A stretch of 64,000 bases of DNA from positions 166,001 through 230,000 of the forward strand of contig CABYZG010000001.1 in NCBI GenBank assembly GCA_902523455.1. Direction: 5' to 3'. The DNA is from an uncultured Pelagibacteraceae bacterium. Its GTDB lineage: Bacteria; Pseudomonadota; Alphaproteobacteria; Pelagibacterales; AG-422-B15. The notes beneath the pieces are model-generated. The model worked only from the letters and a program-made list of their open reading frames with translations. It was not told the DNA's origin and did not search any database. Shown here piece after piece: positions 39,318 through 48,452 of the stretch. The position numbers and the translations under genes were made by a program. Position 1 is the stretch's first letter. Each line of letters starts with the position of its first letter.

Positions 39318-39344
39318 CTTACATATATATGTTTCAATTATAAT
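39318..39344 (+). promoter_or_regulatory. Candidate promoter of the betaine-type ABC importer operon
   Basis: A perfect TATAAT at 39339-39344 with CTTACA (4 of 6) at 39318-39323, spacer 15. A TTAGGAG ribosome site follows and the ATG is at 39370, giving a short leader. Confidence 0.4.
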
Positions 39345-39369
39345 GAAAGATATAAATTAGGAGATTAAA

Positions 39370-40386
39370 ATGAATAAATTTTTTAAAAAATCTGCAATTG
39401 GAATATTTTTAGCAGGTTTTGCAATTATTTTTGCAGTTAGTTGCGACAGGAATCAGGAAGTAGCTGATTGTGGCACAATTACTGTCGCAGAAATGAATTG
39501 GGCATCAGCTGAAATGTTTGCTCATGTAGATAAAATAGTATTAGAAAATGGGTATGGCTGTAATGTTGAACTTGTACCCGGCGATACTATGCCAACAGCA
39601 ACATCAATGATGGAAAAAGGTGAGCCGGATGTAGCTCCTGAACTCTGGATTAATTCAGTTCGTATAGCTCTAGATAATGCAGTAGGTGAGGGTCGTTTGC
39701 ATTATGCAGCTGAGGTACTGTCTGACACTGGTGAAGAAGGATGGTGGATTCCTCAGTACATGGCTGATGCAAATCCTGATATCCAAACGGTTTATGACGT
39801 TATAGAGCGCCCTGAACTTTTCCCTCATCCGGAAGGTGGAGATGGAGCAATTTATACATGTCCATCAGGCTGGAACTGTCAAATTAGTACCGGAAATCTC
39901 TTTAAAGCGTATGATATGGAAGCAAAAGGATGGAGACTAGTTGATCCTGGATCAGGTGGTGCATTAGCTGGTGCTATCGGTGAAGCATATAATAAAGAAG
40001 AGGGATGGCTAGGATACTATTGGGCTCCTACAGCAGTTCTTGGCAAATATCCACTTAAGAAACTAAGCTTTGGTGTTGATCACAGTAAAGAAGAGTGGGA
40101 CACTTGTACTTCTCAAGATGGATGTGCAGATCCAAAACCTAACGCATGGGTTGTTTCTGAAGTATACACTGTTGTAACTGATAACTTTAAAAATAGTTCT
40201 GATCTTGGAATGGAATACATTTCAAAGAGAGCACTTCCAAACAGCACTGTTAATGCTTTATTAGCTTGGAAAGATGACAATCAAGCATCTGGCGAAGACA
40301 CAGCTATACATTTTCTGAAAAACTATACAGAATGGCACAGCTGGGTTGACGGTAATGCGAAAGCTAAAATTGAAGCAGCGTTATAA
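39370..40386 (+). CDS. Glycine betaine/proline-type ABC transporter, substrate-binding lipoprotein
   Basis: 338 residues. A signal segment ends AVSC (Cys25), suggesting a lipid-anchored binding protein. The mature part belongs to the OpuAC/ProX group and contains many tryptophans suited to caging quaternary amines (EMNWASAEMF, PELWINSV, GWWIPQYM, GYYWAPTAVLGKYPLKKL). Ligands could be glycine betaine, choline, carnitine or DMSP, all relevant to neighbouring enzymes. A strong hairpin separates it from the permease gene, a layout that favours high binding-protein levels. Confidence 0.88.
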   Translation: MNKFFKKSAIGIFLAGFAIIFAVSCDRNQEVADCGTITVAEMNWASAEMFAHVDKIVLENGYGCNVELVPGDTMPTATSMMEKGEPDVAPELWINSVRIALDNAVGEGRLHYAAEVLSDTGEEGWWIPQYMADANPDIQTVYDVIERPELFPHPEGGDGAIYTCPSGWNCQISTGNLFKAYDMEAKGWRLVDPGSGGALAGAIGEAYNKEEGWLGYYWAPTAVLGKYPLKKLSFGVDHSKEEWDTCTSQDGCADPKPNAWVVSEVYTVVTDNFKNSSDLGMEYISKRALPNSTVNALLAWKDDNQASGEDTAIHFLKNYTEWHSWVDGNAKAKIEAAL

Positions 40387-40401
40387 TTAAAAAAATAATA
40401 T

Positions 40402-40427
40402 TGCGGACTATAGAAATATAGTCCGCA
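40402..40427 (+). other. Strong intercistronic hairpin with GAAA loop
   Basis: TGCGGACTATA (40402-40412) and TATAGTCCGCA (40417-40427) form a perfect 11-bp stem closed by a GAAA tetraloop. No T run follows. The permease ATG begins seven bases later with no visible ribosome site. It probably protects the binding-protein mRNA from 3' decay and lowers downstream expression. Confidence 0.7.
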
Positions 40428-40434
40428 TATCTAT

Positions 40435-41331
40435 ATGAACTTTACCGAATTTTTTATTTCATTTCCTGAAATGAGTAAGGAGAGTCTTCGCCTATTTAAG
40501 AAGTCTCTTGATGGCGCTTACCGAAACTTTTCACGTGAATATGGCGATACAATTGAAGCGGTTTTTGATCCAGTGCTTTATTTCTTAGTATGGTTTGAAA
40601 AAATACTACAAAATTCTCCATGGCCTGTCGTAATAATCGTTTTCTTATTATTGATTTATTATGGAAGTAGAAGCATCGCTCTAACTATTTCATCTTTAAT
40701 TGCTTTTTTATTAATTGGATATTTTGGAATGTGGGATGATACGATGTCCACAGTCAGTATTATTGGTGTTTGCACACTAATGTCTATCGGCCTAGGTATA
40801 CCAATTGGCATATTAATGTCAGGATCTGATAGGGCGAGAGCCGCAATTACTCCAATTTTAGATATTATGCAAACGATGCCAAGTTTTGTGTATCTCATTC
40901 CAGTTGTTATGTTATTGGGTATTGGTAAAATTCCTGGTTTACTTGCAGTTATAATCTATGCAATCCCGCCAATAATTCGACTTACTGATCTTGGTATTAG
41001 AGAAGTTAATAAAGAAGTTTTAGAAGCCGCAGATGCATTTGGTGCAAATAGAACTCAAAAATTATTTAGAGTACAGCTTCCATTAGCTTTACCAACAATT
41101 TTCGCTGGTATTAATCAAACAATAATGATGGCACTTGCAATGGTAGTTATTGCTTCAATGATTGGGGTTAAGGGATTGGGGCAACCAGTCTTAAAAGCCA
41201 TCACCAATCAATATTTTACAATGGGCCTTCTCAATGGTTTGGCTATTGTAGCTTTGGCGATCATATTTGACAGGGTTTCTCAGTCATTTGGCAAAAGAAT
41301 GCAGCAATATAGGGCTGGCGCAAATGAGTGA
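40435..41331 (+). CDS. Glycine betaine/proline-type ABC transporter, permease
   Basis: 298 residues. After an amphipathic N-terminus, several membrane helices (WPVVIIVFLLLIYYGSRSIA onward) and the EAA loop EAADAFGANRTQKLFRVQLP that contacts the ATPase. This is the ProW/OpuAB type. It has no clear Shine-Dalgarno and starts just after the hairpin, and overlaps the ATPase gene by eight bases. Confidence 0.92.
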   Translation: MNFTEFFISFPEMSKESLRLFKKSLDGAYRNFSREYGDTIEAVFDPVLYFLVWFEKILQNSPWPVVIIVFLLLIYYGSRSIALTISSLIAFLLIGYFGMWDDTMSTVSIIGVCTLMSIGLGIPIGILMSGSDRARAAITPILDIMQTMPSFVYLIPVVMLLGIGKIPGLLAVIIYAIPPIIRLTDLGIREVNKEVLEAADAFGANRTQKLFRVQLPLALPTIFAGINQTIMMALAMVVIASMIGVKGLGQPVLKAITNQYFTMGLLNGLAIVALAIIFDRVSQSFGKRMQQYRAGANE

Positions 41332-42349
41332 GATAAAGATTAAGATAGAAAATTTGTATAAAATTTTTGGATCAAGACCAAGAGAGTACACAGACATAGT
41401 TAGAGATGGTGTTGATAAAGACGAGTTATTATCAAAATATAATCATGTTCTTGGGTTGGATAATATTTCTCTAGATATCAAGGAGCATTCAATACAAGTT
41501 GTAATGGGATTATCAGGGTCAGGAAAATCTACTTTGATAAGACACATTAATAGATTGATTGAGCCAACCGAGGGAACGGTCACAGTTGATGGAGAGGATA
41601 TTACTAAACTTAATAAAATGGATCTTCTAGAGTTTAGAAGAAATAAAACAGGGATGGTTTTTCAACGCTTTGCACTATTTCCTCATCAAAATATATTAGA
41701 CAATGTCCAGTTTGGATTGAGCATAAAAAATCTAGATAAGTCAGACTCTATAGAAAGAGCAATGTACTGGATCGAAAAAGTTGGTTTAACCGGTTTTGAA
41801 AATAAATTCCCAAATCAATTATCAGGAGGAATGCAGCAAAGAGTAGGTTTAGCTAGGGCGTTAGCTACTGATCCAGATATATTGCTAATGGACGAAGCCT
41901 TTAGTGCGCTTGATCCATTAATAAGAACTGATATGCAGGACCAATTACTGGACTTACAAAAGAATTTAAATAAAACAATTATGTTCATAACTCATGACCT
42001 CGATGAGGCACTAAAATTAGGCGACCGAATAGCTATACTCAATGGCGGAAAACTTGTTCAAGATGGAAATGCAGAGGAAATTCTTTTAAAACCCGCTGAT
42101 CAATATGTGGCCAATTTTGTTAAGGATGTTAATCGTATAAAGGTTTTAAAAATCAAGACAATTCTTGACCAAGGAGGTGAACGAGCAAATTCTAATCCAA
42201 CTGTAAACGTAAATGATAGTATTGAAAATTGCTTGCCGGCAATACTTGAAAGTCAATCCGGTCTTAACGTAATTGATGAGAAAAACAATTTTGTTGGCTC
42301 AGTATCAAAAAACAAAATTATAGATATTTTGCAAAAATCTAAGGATTAA
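41324..42349 (+). CDS. Glycine betaine/proline-type ABC transporter, ATP-binding protein
   Basis: 341 residues from the ATG at 41324. Walker A GLSGSGKST, Q-loop GMVFQRFALFPHQN, signature LSGGMQQRVGLARALA and Walker B ILLMDEAFSAL are intact. The C-terminal 60 residues resemble a single CBS-like repeat (NVNDSIENCLPAILESQSGL), the module used for osmotic control in ProV/OpuAA. A longer frame extending upstream into the permease gene is rejected. Confidence 0.93.
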   Translation: MSEIKIKIENLYKIFGSRPREYTDIVRDGVDKDELLSKYNHVLGLDNISLDIKEHSIQVVMGLSGSGKSTLIRHINRLIEPTEGTVTVDGEDITKLNKMDLLEFRRNKTGMVFQRFALFPHQNILDNVQFGLSIKNLDKSDSIERAMYWIEKVGLTGFENKFPNQLSGGMQQRVGLARALATDPDILLMDEAFSALDPLIRTDMQDQLLDLQKNLNKTIMFITHDLDEALKLGDRIAILNGGKLVQDGNAEEILLKPADQYVANFVKDVNRIKVLKIKTILDQGGERANSNPTVNVNDSIENCLPAILESQSGLNVIDEKNNFVGSVSKNKIIDILQKSKD

Positions 42350-42364
42350 TTCTACTAAATTTTT

Positions 42365-44773
42365 TTATTGCCTTAAATTTTTACCGGTTTGGTCATAACA
42401 AGCATTATCAACAATTGAGGCATTATAAAACTCTCCATTTATTTCAACTTGCAAAACTTCTTTGGATTTTAATAAATCATTGTTCAAGTATGCAAAAGCA
42501 ATACTTTTTTGCACATAGTGGCCGAAGCCTCCAGATGTTACATATCCGATACATACTTCATTCTGCATAACAGCTTCATTGCTAGTCACATCTATGTTGT
42601 CAGTTTCAATTACCAAGGAAAATAATCTGTGATTGCTATCATCTTTAACTGCAGCGTCTTTACCAATAAAATCTTTATCCCAATTTATAAATGCAGAAAG
42701 GCCAGTTTCTTTTGGAGTATAGTCAGGTCTAAAATCTAGTGTCCATGCGCCCCAATTTTTTTCTAGTCTCATAGACATCAAAGCTCTTCCGCCAAAAGGT
42801 TTAATGTTGAATTCTTCTCCTGCATCCTCAATAGCCTCATACAGCTTGATTTGATAGTGTGGAGCTACATATATTTCATATCCCAATTCTCCAGTAAATG
42901 ACAACCGGTTGACTAATGCAGGAACACCAGCAACAAACATTTGTCTAGAATCTCTAAATTTAAATGACTCATTAGAAACATCTTCTCTTACCAATAATTG
43001 CAGTAAATTTCTAGACTTTGGGCCAGAAATAGCAAGGCCGTGATAATCATCAGATCTGTTTTTATAAATGACCTCATATTGATCTAGATGTTGTTCAAAC
43101 CATCGTCGATGCATTTCCTGAGCGGCACCAGATCCATAAACCATAAAATGATTTTCACTAATACACGAAACTGTAAGGTCCCCATATAATTTACCTTTTT
43201 TAGATAGCATTGGACTTAGTGCTATGCGTCCAACTTTAGGTATTCTACCTGCCAAAATATAATCCAAAAATTTTCTTGAGTCTTTTCCCTTAAATTCATG
43301 TTTAGAAAAATTAGCAATCTCTGTTACTCCAACGTTTTCTCTTACATTTTTTACTTCATTTGAAACATAGTTATGGGATCGAGAGCGCTTGATAGTTGGT
43401 TCTTCGTAAGCATCATCAGGATTATCAGCAAACCATAGAACATTTTCGAGTCCAAAGCTGTCACCCATAACTGCTCCCATGTTAACGAAGCGATCATATA
43501 AAGCTGTAGTTTTTTGTTTCCTTCCTTTTGGCAAAGTCTCATTTGGAAATGTCATAATAAATCTTCGTTCATAATTTTCAGATGATTTAATTGTTCCATA
43601 ATGTGGAGATGCATAATCACCAAACCGTGCGACATCCATCGCCCAAACATCTATGGAAGGTTCACCATCAATAATCCATTCTGCAATACATTTGCCAACA
43701 CCTCCTCCTTGACAGAACCCGGCCATAACACCGACTGCTACCCAATAATTTCTCATACCTGGAACTGGTCCAATGAGAGGATTTCCATCAGGACCAAATG
43801 TAAAAGGGCCGTTAACAATATTTTTAATTCCTGCTTTTTCCAAAGCTGGCATTCTCTCAAAACCAATGACTAATCGATCTTGAATATTTTCTAATTTTGG
43901 TTCCAACAGTTCATGTCCAAAATCTAATGGGGTTCCCTGAACTTTCCAAGGAGTAGACTTATGTTCATATGTGCCAAGCAACATGCCTTGTCCTTCTTGT
44001 CTAAAATAGATATTACCATCAAAATCAGTTCCAACTGGTAGCCTTGTTCCCTTAGGCATCGCTGCTATTTCTGGAATTGTATCAGTGATTAAATAATGAT
44101 GCTCCATTGGCTGTACAGGCAAATTTAATCCAGCAAGTTTACTGACCTCTCTCGCCCAAAGTCCTGCAGCATTAATTACAATTTCTGTATGAATATTGCC
44201 CTTATCAGTAAACACATCCCAGGTTCCATCTTCTCTTTGCTTAGTGTCTTTAACCTCAGTATTTGTGTAATAGTTAGCGCCATGAACTTTTGCAGATTTT
44301 GCAAATGCATATGTGACACCTGATGGATCTACTTCTCCATCGATCGGATCCCACAAAGCTGAAATATATTTATTGGGATCGATAAGAGGATTTTTTTTTG
44401 CAACCTCCTCTAATGAGATAAACTCTTGATCAAGACCCATATATCTGGCTTTTGTTCTTTCTCTTTTAAGATAATCAGACCAAACTTCATTAGAGGCTAA
44501 ATAAAACCCTCCACTTGGTTTAAAGCCAACTGAATGACCTGAAGTCTCTTCAATTTCCTTGTACAAGTTTATTGTATATGCCATCAGTCTGGATATGTTT
44601 GGATCTGAAGAAATGACATGAACGTTTCCTGCGGCATGCCATGAGGATCCTGCTGTTAATTCTTTTCGCTCAAGGAGAACGCAGTCCTTCACCCCAAACT
44701 TTGCTAAATGGAAAAGAATAGAGCAACCTACAACTCCCCCGCCAATAACAACAACTTTAGCATGAGTTTGCAT
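42365..44773 (-). CDS. Dimethylglycine/sarcosine dehydrogenase-like FAD protein with GcvT domain
   Basis: 802 residues: N-terminal FAD-dependent DAO domain (VVVIGGGVVGCSILFHLAKF), TAGSSWHAAGN with His46 in the position used for covalent FAD in dimethylglycine dehydrogenase, and a C-terminal aminomethyltransferase (GcvT) half (FTGELGYEIYVAPHYQIKLY). Such enzymes oxidatively remove a methyl from dimethylglycine or sarcosine and pass it to tetrahydrofolate. Three bases downstream of the betaine methyltransferase gene, so it probably takes the dimethylglycine that enzyme makes. Confidence 0.88.
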   Translation of the reverse strand: MQTHAKVVVIGGGVVGCSILFHLAKFGVKDCVLLERKELTAGSSWHAAGNVHVISSDPNISRLMAYTINLYKEIEETSGHSVGFKPSGGFYLASNEVWSDYLKRERTKARYMGLDQEFISLEEVAKKNPLIDPNKYISALWDPIDGEVDPSGVTYAFAKSAKVHGANYYTNTEVKDTKQREDGTWDVFTDKGNIHTEIVINAAGLWAREVSKLAGLNLPVQPMEHHYLITDTIPEIAAMPKGTRLPVGTDFDGNIYFRQEGQGMLLGTYEHKSTPWKVQGTPLDFGHELLEPKLENIQDRLVIGFERMPALEKAGIKNIVNGPFTFGPDGNPLIGPVPGMRNYWVAVGVMAGFCQGGGVGKCIAEWIIDGEPSIDVWAMDVARFGDYASPHYGTIKSSENYERRFIMTFPNETLPKGRKQKTTALYDRFVNMGAVMGDSFGLENVLWFADNPDDAYEEPTIKRSRSHNYVSNEVKNVRENVGVTEIANFSKHEFKGKDSRKFLDYILAGRIPKVGRIALSPMLSKKGKLYGDLTVSCISENHFMVYGSGAAQEMHRRWFEQHLDQYEVIYKNRSDDYHGLAISGPKSRNLLQLLVREDVSNESFKFRDSRQMFVAGVPALVNRLSFTGELGYEIYVAPHYQIKLYEAIEDAGEEFNIKPFGGRALMSMRLEKNWGAWTLDFRPDYTPKETGLSAFINWDKDFIGKDAAVKDDSNHRLFSLVIETDNIDVTSNEAVMQNEVCIGYVTSGGFGHYVQKSIAFAYLNNDLLKSKEVLQVEINGEFYNASIVDNACYDQTGKNLRQ

Positions 44774-44775
44774 TC

Positions 44776-45816
44776 TTAAGGTGTGAATTCTTTATTTACC
44801 TGCTTAAGAGTTTCGTCTGTTCCATGGTGAAAATGTTTTCTCATGTCCGGCATATATTTCATCGAAATTGGTTTTTTACCAACTGCAACTGACATTTCTC
44901 TCACGTGATGTGCTTCGGCGCCACAACAAATTCCAATAAAGTTGATATTTTTTTCCATACAGTCTGCAGCAAATTTAGCCATTTCAAAACGATTACAAAA
45001 AAGATTATCCAAGGCTACAGGAAATGCATTATTTCCAGGAATACAATCACATCCATCATCAGAAATATTTAAAAAACCAGGTTCCTTTTCTGTTGTTCGA
45101 TAAGGCACTGGCAATCCAGCAACATGGCAAGATACTTTATCTCTTACTTTTTCTAGAAGTTTCATAGTCATATCTGGCCCTCTATAACAGTTTAAACCAA
45201 CGACATTTGCACCCAAGTCTTCCATCATTTTACATGCATCTTCAGGTGTATGTCCTTCTCTTGTCTTATCTCCCCTGGGTATCGCAAAATTTGTAACTGC
45301 AATCATGCCTTCATCTTTGATTGCTTTTAGAGCAATTTTCATTTCCTCAGTCCAATTAATTGTCTCAGCGACAATAAAATCAACTCCCGCTTCCTTTGCC
45401 CACGCCACTTGTTCCTCATACATTTTCTGACATTGAATAAGAGATTGTTTATCATTTGGATCATAAATATTTGTATTTGCTACATCTCCACAAACCATAA
45501 GATCTAAATCTTTATATTCATTAGCTGCATCTTTTGCAATTTGAAGAGCATTTTTCTGTAAAGACTCTAATAAATGTTCTTTCCCAATTATTCTTAATTT
45601 TTCTCTATGGCCATAATAAGTGAAAGCTTGGACAACATCAGATCCTGCTCTTATAAATTCTCTATGTAATTGAGTAACAACTTCTGGGTGCTCTAAAACA
45701 ACTTCAGGAACAAATCCTCCTGCGGATAAGTAACCTCTTCGTTCCATGGCGAATAAATAACCTTCAGCACAAATGATTGGTCCCTCATTTAATCTCGTTA
45801 TCAGATCTTTTTTCAT
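44776..45816 (-). CDS. Betaine-homocysteine S-methyltransferase-like enzyme
   Basis: 346 residues, homocysteine S-methyltransferase family. Zinc ligands are visible: VGLNCYRGP with Cys210 and GICCGAEAHH with Cys297 and Cys298, the same spacing as in human BHMT as I recall it. It would move a methyl from glycine betaine to homocysteine, giving methionine and dimethylglycine, the substrate for the next gene. GAGTG-type ribosome site (TTAGGAG) before the ATG. Other methyl donors such as DMSP cannot be excluded. Confidence 0.85.
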   Translation of the reverse strand: MKKDLITRLNEGPIICAEGYLFAMERRGYLSAGGFVPEVVLEHPEVVTQLHREFIRAGSDVVQAFTYYGHREKLRIIGKEHLLESLQKNALQIAKDAANEYKDLDLMVCGDVANTNIYDPNDKQSLIQCQKMYEEQVAWAKEAGVDFIVAETINWTEEMKIALKAIKDEGMIAVTNFAIPRGDKTREGHTPEDACKMMEDLGANVVGLNCYRGPDMTMKLLEKVRDKVSCHVAGLPVPYRTTEKEPGFLNISDDGCDCIPGNNAFPVALDNLFCNRFEMAKFAADCMEKNINFIGICCGAEAHHVREMSVAVGKKPISMKYMPDMRKHFHHGTDETLKQVNKEFTP

Positions 45817-45853
45817 GAATGCACTCCTAATTTATTCAAACAATAAATAAAAA

Positions 45854-45859
45854 ATTATA
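45854..45859 (-). promoter_or_regulatory. TATAAT box upstream of the betaine methyltransferase gene
   Basis: A perfect TATAAT on the minus strand lies 38 bases before the ATG in the 111-base gap after dddP; no clean -35 at 17 bases is seen. It suggests that the methyltransferase-dehydrogenase pair has its own promoter and need not depend on read-through from dddP. Confidence 0.4.
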
Positions 45860-45927
45860 CCTAATTTAATATTCTGTCGAATTAAAAAAATGACAAGGCT
45901 ATTCTTTTTTGGAATGAATAAGCATTT

Positions 45928-47250
45928 CTAATTTGAAAACAAACGCTCATCAAGCGGATAAGTAGAAATCGTTTCGTAACCATTATTTGTTACGACACCC
46001 TGATCCTCAAGCTTGACCATGTGGTCCCCATTAACTTCACCCACCAAAGCCTCGACACAAAGAGTCAGTCCTGGTTCCAGAACAGCGTCAAAGGCATTTT
46101 TAACCAAACGGTCTGGGTAGGCGATCAATGGCCATTCGTCACACATCCCGACACCATGCATAGGTGATGAATACTTGAGCGCCTGATACTTGTCCTGCAA
46201 CACGTGCAAAGAATGAGTTAAGTCTTCCATGTGGAGGCCGGGCTTGAGAAGCCTTGTGTTATAGCGAATGTGTTCTACTGCCTCTGCATAACTCTCGCGC
46301 ATATTAGCTGGCGCTAAACTATCTCCAATCCACCAGGTACGACTGAGATCTGCACAAATCCCATAGGGGCCGATCAAATCAGTATCAAAAGCAAGAATTT
46401 CGTTCTCAGATATGATCCTTGGCCCACATTCTTGAAACCATGGGTTGGTGCGTGGCCCTGAAGTAAGCAGTCTTGTCTCAATCCACTCGCCGCCTCTTTT
46501 AATATTTTCTGCATGGAGTACCGCCCAAACATCATCCTCTGTCACACCACCTTTTGGAATTTCTGCGCGTGCAAACTCCTCCATAACTGCCATCGAGCGT
46601 TCACAAGAATAAATAGAACAGCGCATTGCTCGTAATTCGTGCTCGGTTTTGATAGCTCGTGCACGTTCTGTCACTTCCTCACCGTCACAGTACTCAAGCC
46701 CTGCTCGACGGACCGCATCTAAACCTGCAGGCTGAATTTTGTCTATACCGACTTGTGTACAACCTGGAGCGTGAGTGGCAATTAAGTCTAGTACCTCAGC
46801 TGCGAAAGCGTCAGCTGCTGGCCCAATCCGGTCACCACGGGCGAAGTAAAACATGTCCGCACCTGAGCGGCTCTCCCGAACAAGTGGATTGTATTGGGCG
46901 AGGAATGGTGCGTTTTTATAATCCCAGAGTACCATATACCCATCAGCACAAAGCAAGCACGCCCGGAACGGATTGTGGGTGTTCCACAACTGCATATTTG
47001 TCGTGTCAGTTGCATAACGAATATTAAGGGGATCAAACATCAATAAGCCCCCATAACCCCTGGCTACAATTGCATCAGTCAAGCGTTTGTGTCTGGCTTT
47101 GCGCATCTCAGTCAGATCTGGCAATATAAGCCCTGCATCTTGCCATTCAGCATAGGCTAATGCAGTTGGGCCAATTTCGACACGATCGCCATCATTGATT
47201 GTTCCATCGCCCAGATGCACCCCCTGGCTTGGGTCTATCTTATGATTATC
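45928..47250. other. GC-rich, probably horizontally acquired tract
   Basis: Hand counts give 32/60, 36/60 and 31/60 G+C for lines at 46021, 46801 and 47161, against 14/60 for the line at 48481. The change falls at the dddP stop on one side and about codon 17 on the other. No repeats, integrase or att-like sites are seen at the borders, so homologous or illegitimate recombination is more likely than a mobile element. Confidence 0.85.
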
Positions 47251-47298
47251 GCTGTAGTAATTATTTATATTTGGTAATATTTTACGATTTATCTTCAT
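45928..47298 (-). CDS. dddP: DMSP lyase DddP
   Basis: 456 residues of the M24 peptidase fold. Long stretches match the DddP family as I know it, such as LLMFDPLNIRYATD, TNMQLWNTHNPFRA and GEWIETRLLTSGPRTNPWF. The iron-site residues are all in place: Asp305, Asp307, Asp317, His381, Glu416 and Glu431, each offset by ten from the published Roseobacter numbering. It cleaves dimethylsulfoniopropionate to dimethyl sulfide and acrylate. Base composition is about 50-60% GC in sampled lines, unlike every neighbour, except for the first 16 or so codons, which are AT-rich. It starts nine bases after the dioxygenase stop and has no ribosome site. Confidence 0.95.
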   Translation of the reverse strand: MKINRKILPNINNYYSDNHKIDPSQGVHLGDGTINDGDRVEIGPTALAYAEWQDAGLILPDLTEMRKARHKRLTDAIVARGYGGLLMFDPLNIRYATDTTNMQLWNTHNPFRACLLCADGYMVLWDYKNAPFLAQYNPLVRESRSGADMFYFARGDRIGPAADAFAAEVLDLIATHAPGCTQVGIDKIQPAGLDAVRRAGLEYCDGEEVTERARAIKTEHELRAMRCSIYSCERSMAVMEEFARAEIPKGGVTEDDVWAVLHAENIKRGGEWIETRLLTSGPRTNPWFQECGPRIISENEILAFDTDLIGPYGICADLSRTWWIGDSLAPANMRESYAEAVEHIRYNTRLLKPGLHMEDLTHSLHVLQDKYQALKYSSPMHGVGMCDEWPLIAYPDRLVKNAFDAVLEPGLTLCVEALVGEVNGDHMVKLEDQGVVTNNGYETISTYPLDERLFSN

Positions 47299-47306
47299 TT
47301 TATTAA

Positions 47307-48449
47307 TTAAGGATTAATTCTATTCAAATAATTTAATCTACCTACGATCTCATCCCTATCAATATAATATCCTTGGAGGTGTCTATTACCTGAATTGGCA
47401 TCGTATTCTTTTCTGCCATGCAAGACTCTTCTGTTATTAAAGCTAAAAATATCTCCAGCTTCTAATCTGAAATTGATTTCAAACATAGGGTCATGTAGCA
47501 ATGAAAGAAGTTTACGATATGCTTCATAGAAGCTATCCATAACTTCAGGACTGCAATCCATTATTCCCATATAAGCAACGCTGAACCGTATATCATTAAA
47601 ATCATTGTTGTGATCTAGAGTAAATATGGGTTTATGCATTACTCTAATTGTGTTTGCGGTGTAATCTCTATTTACAAATTTTACAGGTGTATCAAGAAGA
47701 ATCTTGAAATATTCAGTAAAATTTTCTTTCATATAGCTTGCAACTTTAAATCCATCTAACGCAACTGATTCACCACCGGTTGCATCGTTTATTAAACAAT
47801 GAAGGAACTGGTAGCCAGGAGCAATTTCATAATATGGTAAGTCGATGTGATTTCTTAGAGCTGCAGCTGTATATGCTGAATTATTTGGATTAGGAATGTC
47901 GATTACTTCAAATGGTGTTTTAAAAAAAGTTTCTCTATGATGACTTATATTAGATAGAACATCAAAACCTGACTCTTTTTCAGTGGGTGCATTTTTTACA
48001 ATTGAAATGCCCTTATAGTGAAGTTGTTCTAACCATTTTTTTATTCCTTCATCTCCACTAATAATTTCTTGATAATCTATTTGAATATCTTCAAAATTTG
48101 ATTGCATACTATTATCCCACAAAAAATAAGGTGAACTATATTTTTTCTTACTTTTCATCGTGTAACAGTTATGTCGAAGCCATTCGACGTCATAGTGACT
48201 TATATGGCCTCCTTCACTCCACTGAATCTCCAACTGCCCTTTATCATTTATTGTAAACGCTTTTGGGTAAATATTTTCTGAAACATTTAGCAAGTTAAAG
48301 GTTCTCTCCCTTGCAGTAGGGTGAACTTCTGATGGACAATTATCCCTTAACCATAAAAAATTAAATTTACTCTGCTCACCATCACTCCAATCAATTAGAA
48401 TCGATTTACCATTCTTTTTTAATGATGATATTGATGGATTCTCATTCAT
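47307..48449 (-). CDS. Gamma-butyrobetaine dioxygenase (BBOX-like, Fe(II)/2-oxoglutarate)
   Basis: 380 residues. An N-terminal DUF971-like domain (NFLWLRDNCPSEVHP, Cys38, and His82) precedes the TauD/TfdA catalytic domain with His201-x-Asp203, His344 and the 2-oxoglutarate Arg356, almost the same positions as in human BBOX. It would hydroxylate gamma-butyrobetaine to L-carnitine. Two of the three zinc cysteines of the human N-terminal site are replaced (Ser40, His43). Three bases downstream of the carnitine dehydrogenase gene, which uses its product. Confidence 0.85.
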   Translation of the reverse strand: MNENPSISSLKKNGKSILIDWSDGEQSKFNFLWLRDNCPSEVHPTARERTFNLLNVSENIYPKAFTINDKGQLEIQWSEGGHISHYDVEWLRHNCYTMKSKKKYSSPYFLWDNSMQSNFEDIQIDYQEIISGDEGIKKWLEQLHYKGISIVKNAPTEKESGFDVLSNISHHRETFFKTPFEVIDIPNPNNSAYTAAALRNHIDLPYYEIAPGYQFLHCLINDATGGESVALDGFKVASYMKENFTEYFKILLDTPVKFVNRDYTANTIRVMHKPIFTLDHNNDFNDIRFSVAYMGIMDCSPEVMDSFYEAYRKLLSLLHDPMFEINFRLEAGDIFSFNNRRVLHGRKEYDANSGNRHLQGYYIDRDEIVGRLNYLNRINP

Positions 48450-48452
48450 ATC

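Noticed and set aside
46659..47036. Open frames of 80-120 codons on both strands inside dddP
   Set aside because: They are by-products of the GC-rich composition, which removes stop codons in other frames; the proteins show no recognisable features and lie inside a well-supported gene.
45928..47250. GC-rich tract as an assembly chimera
   Set aside because: Both borders coincide with gene structure, the frame is intact across the AT-rich start, and spacing to neighbours is operon-like. Not fully excluded without reads.
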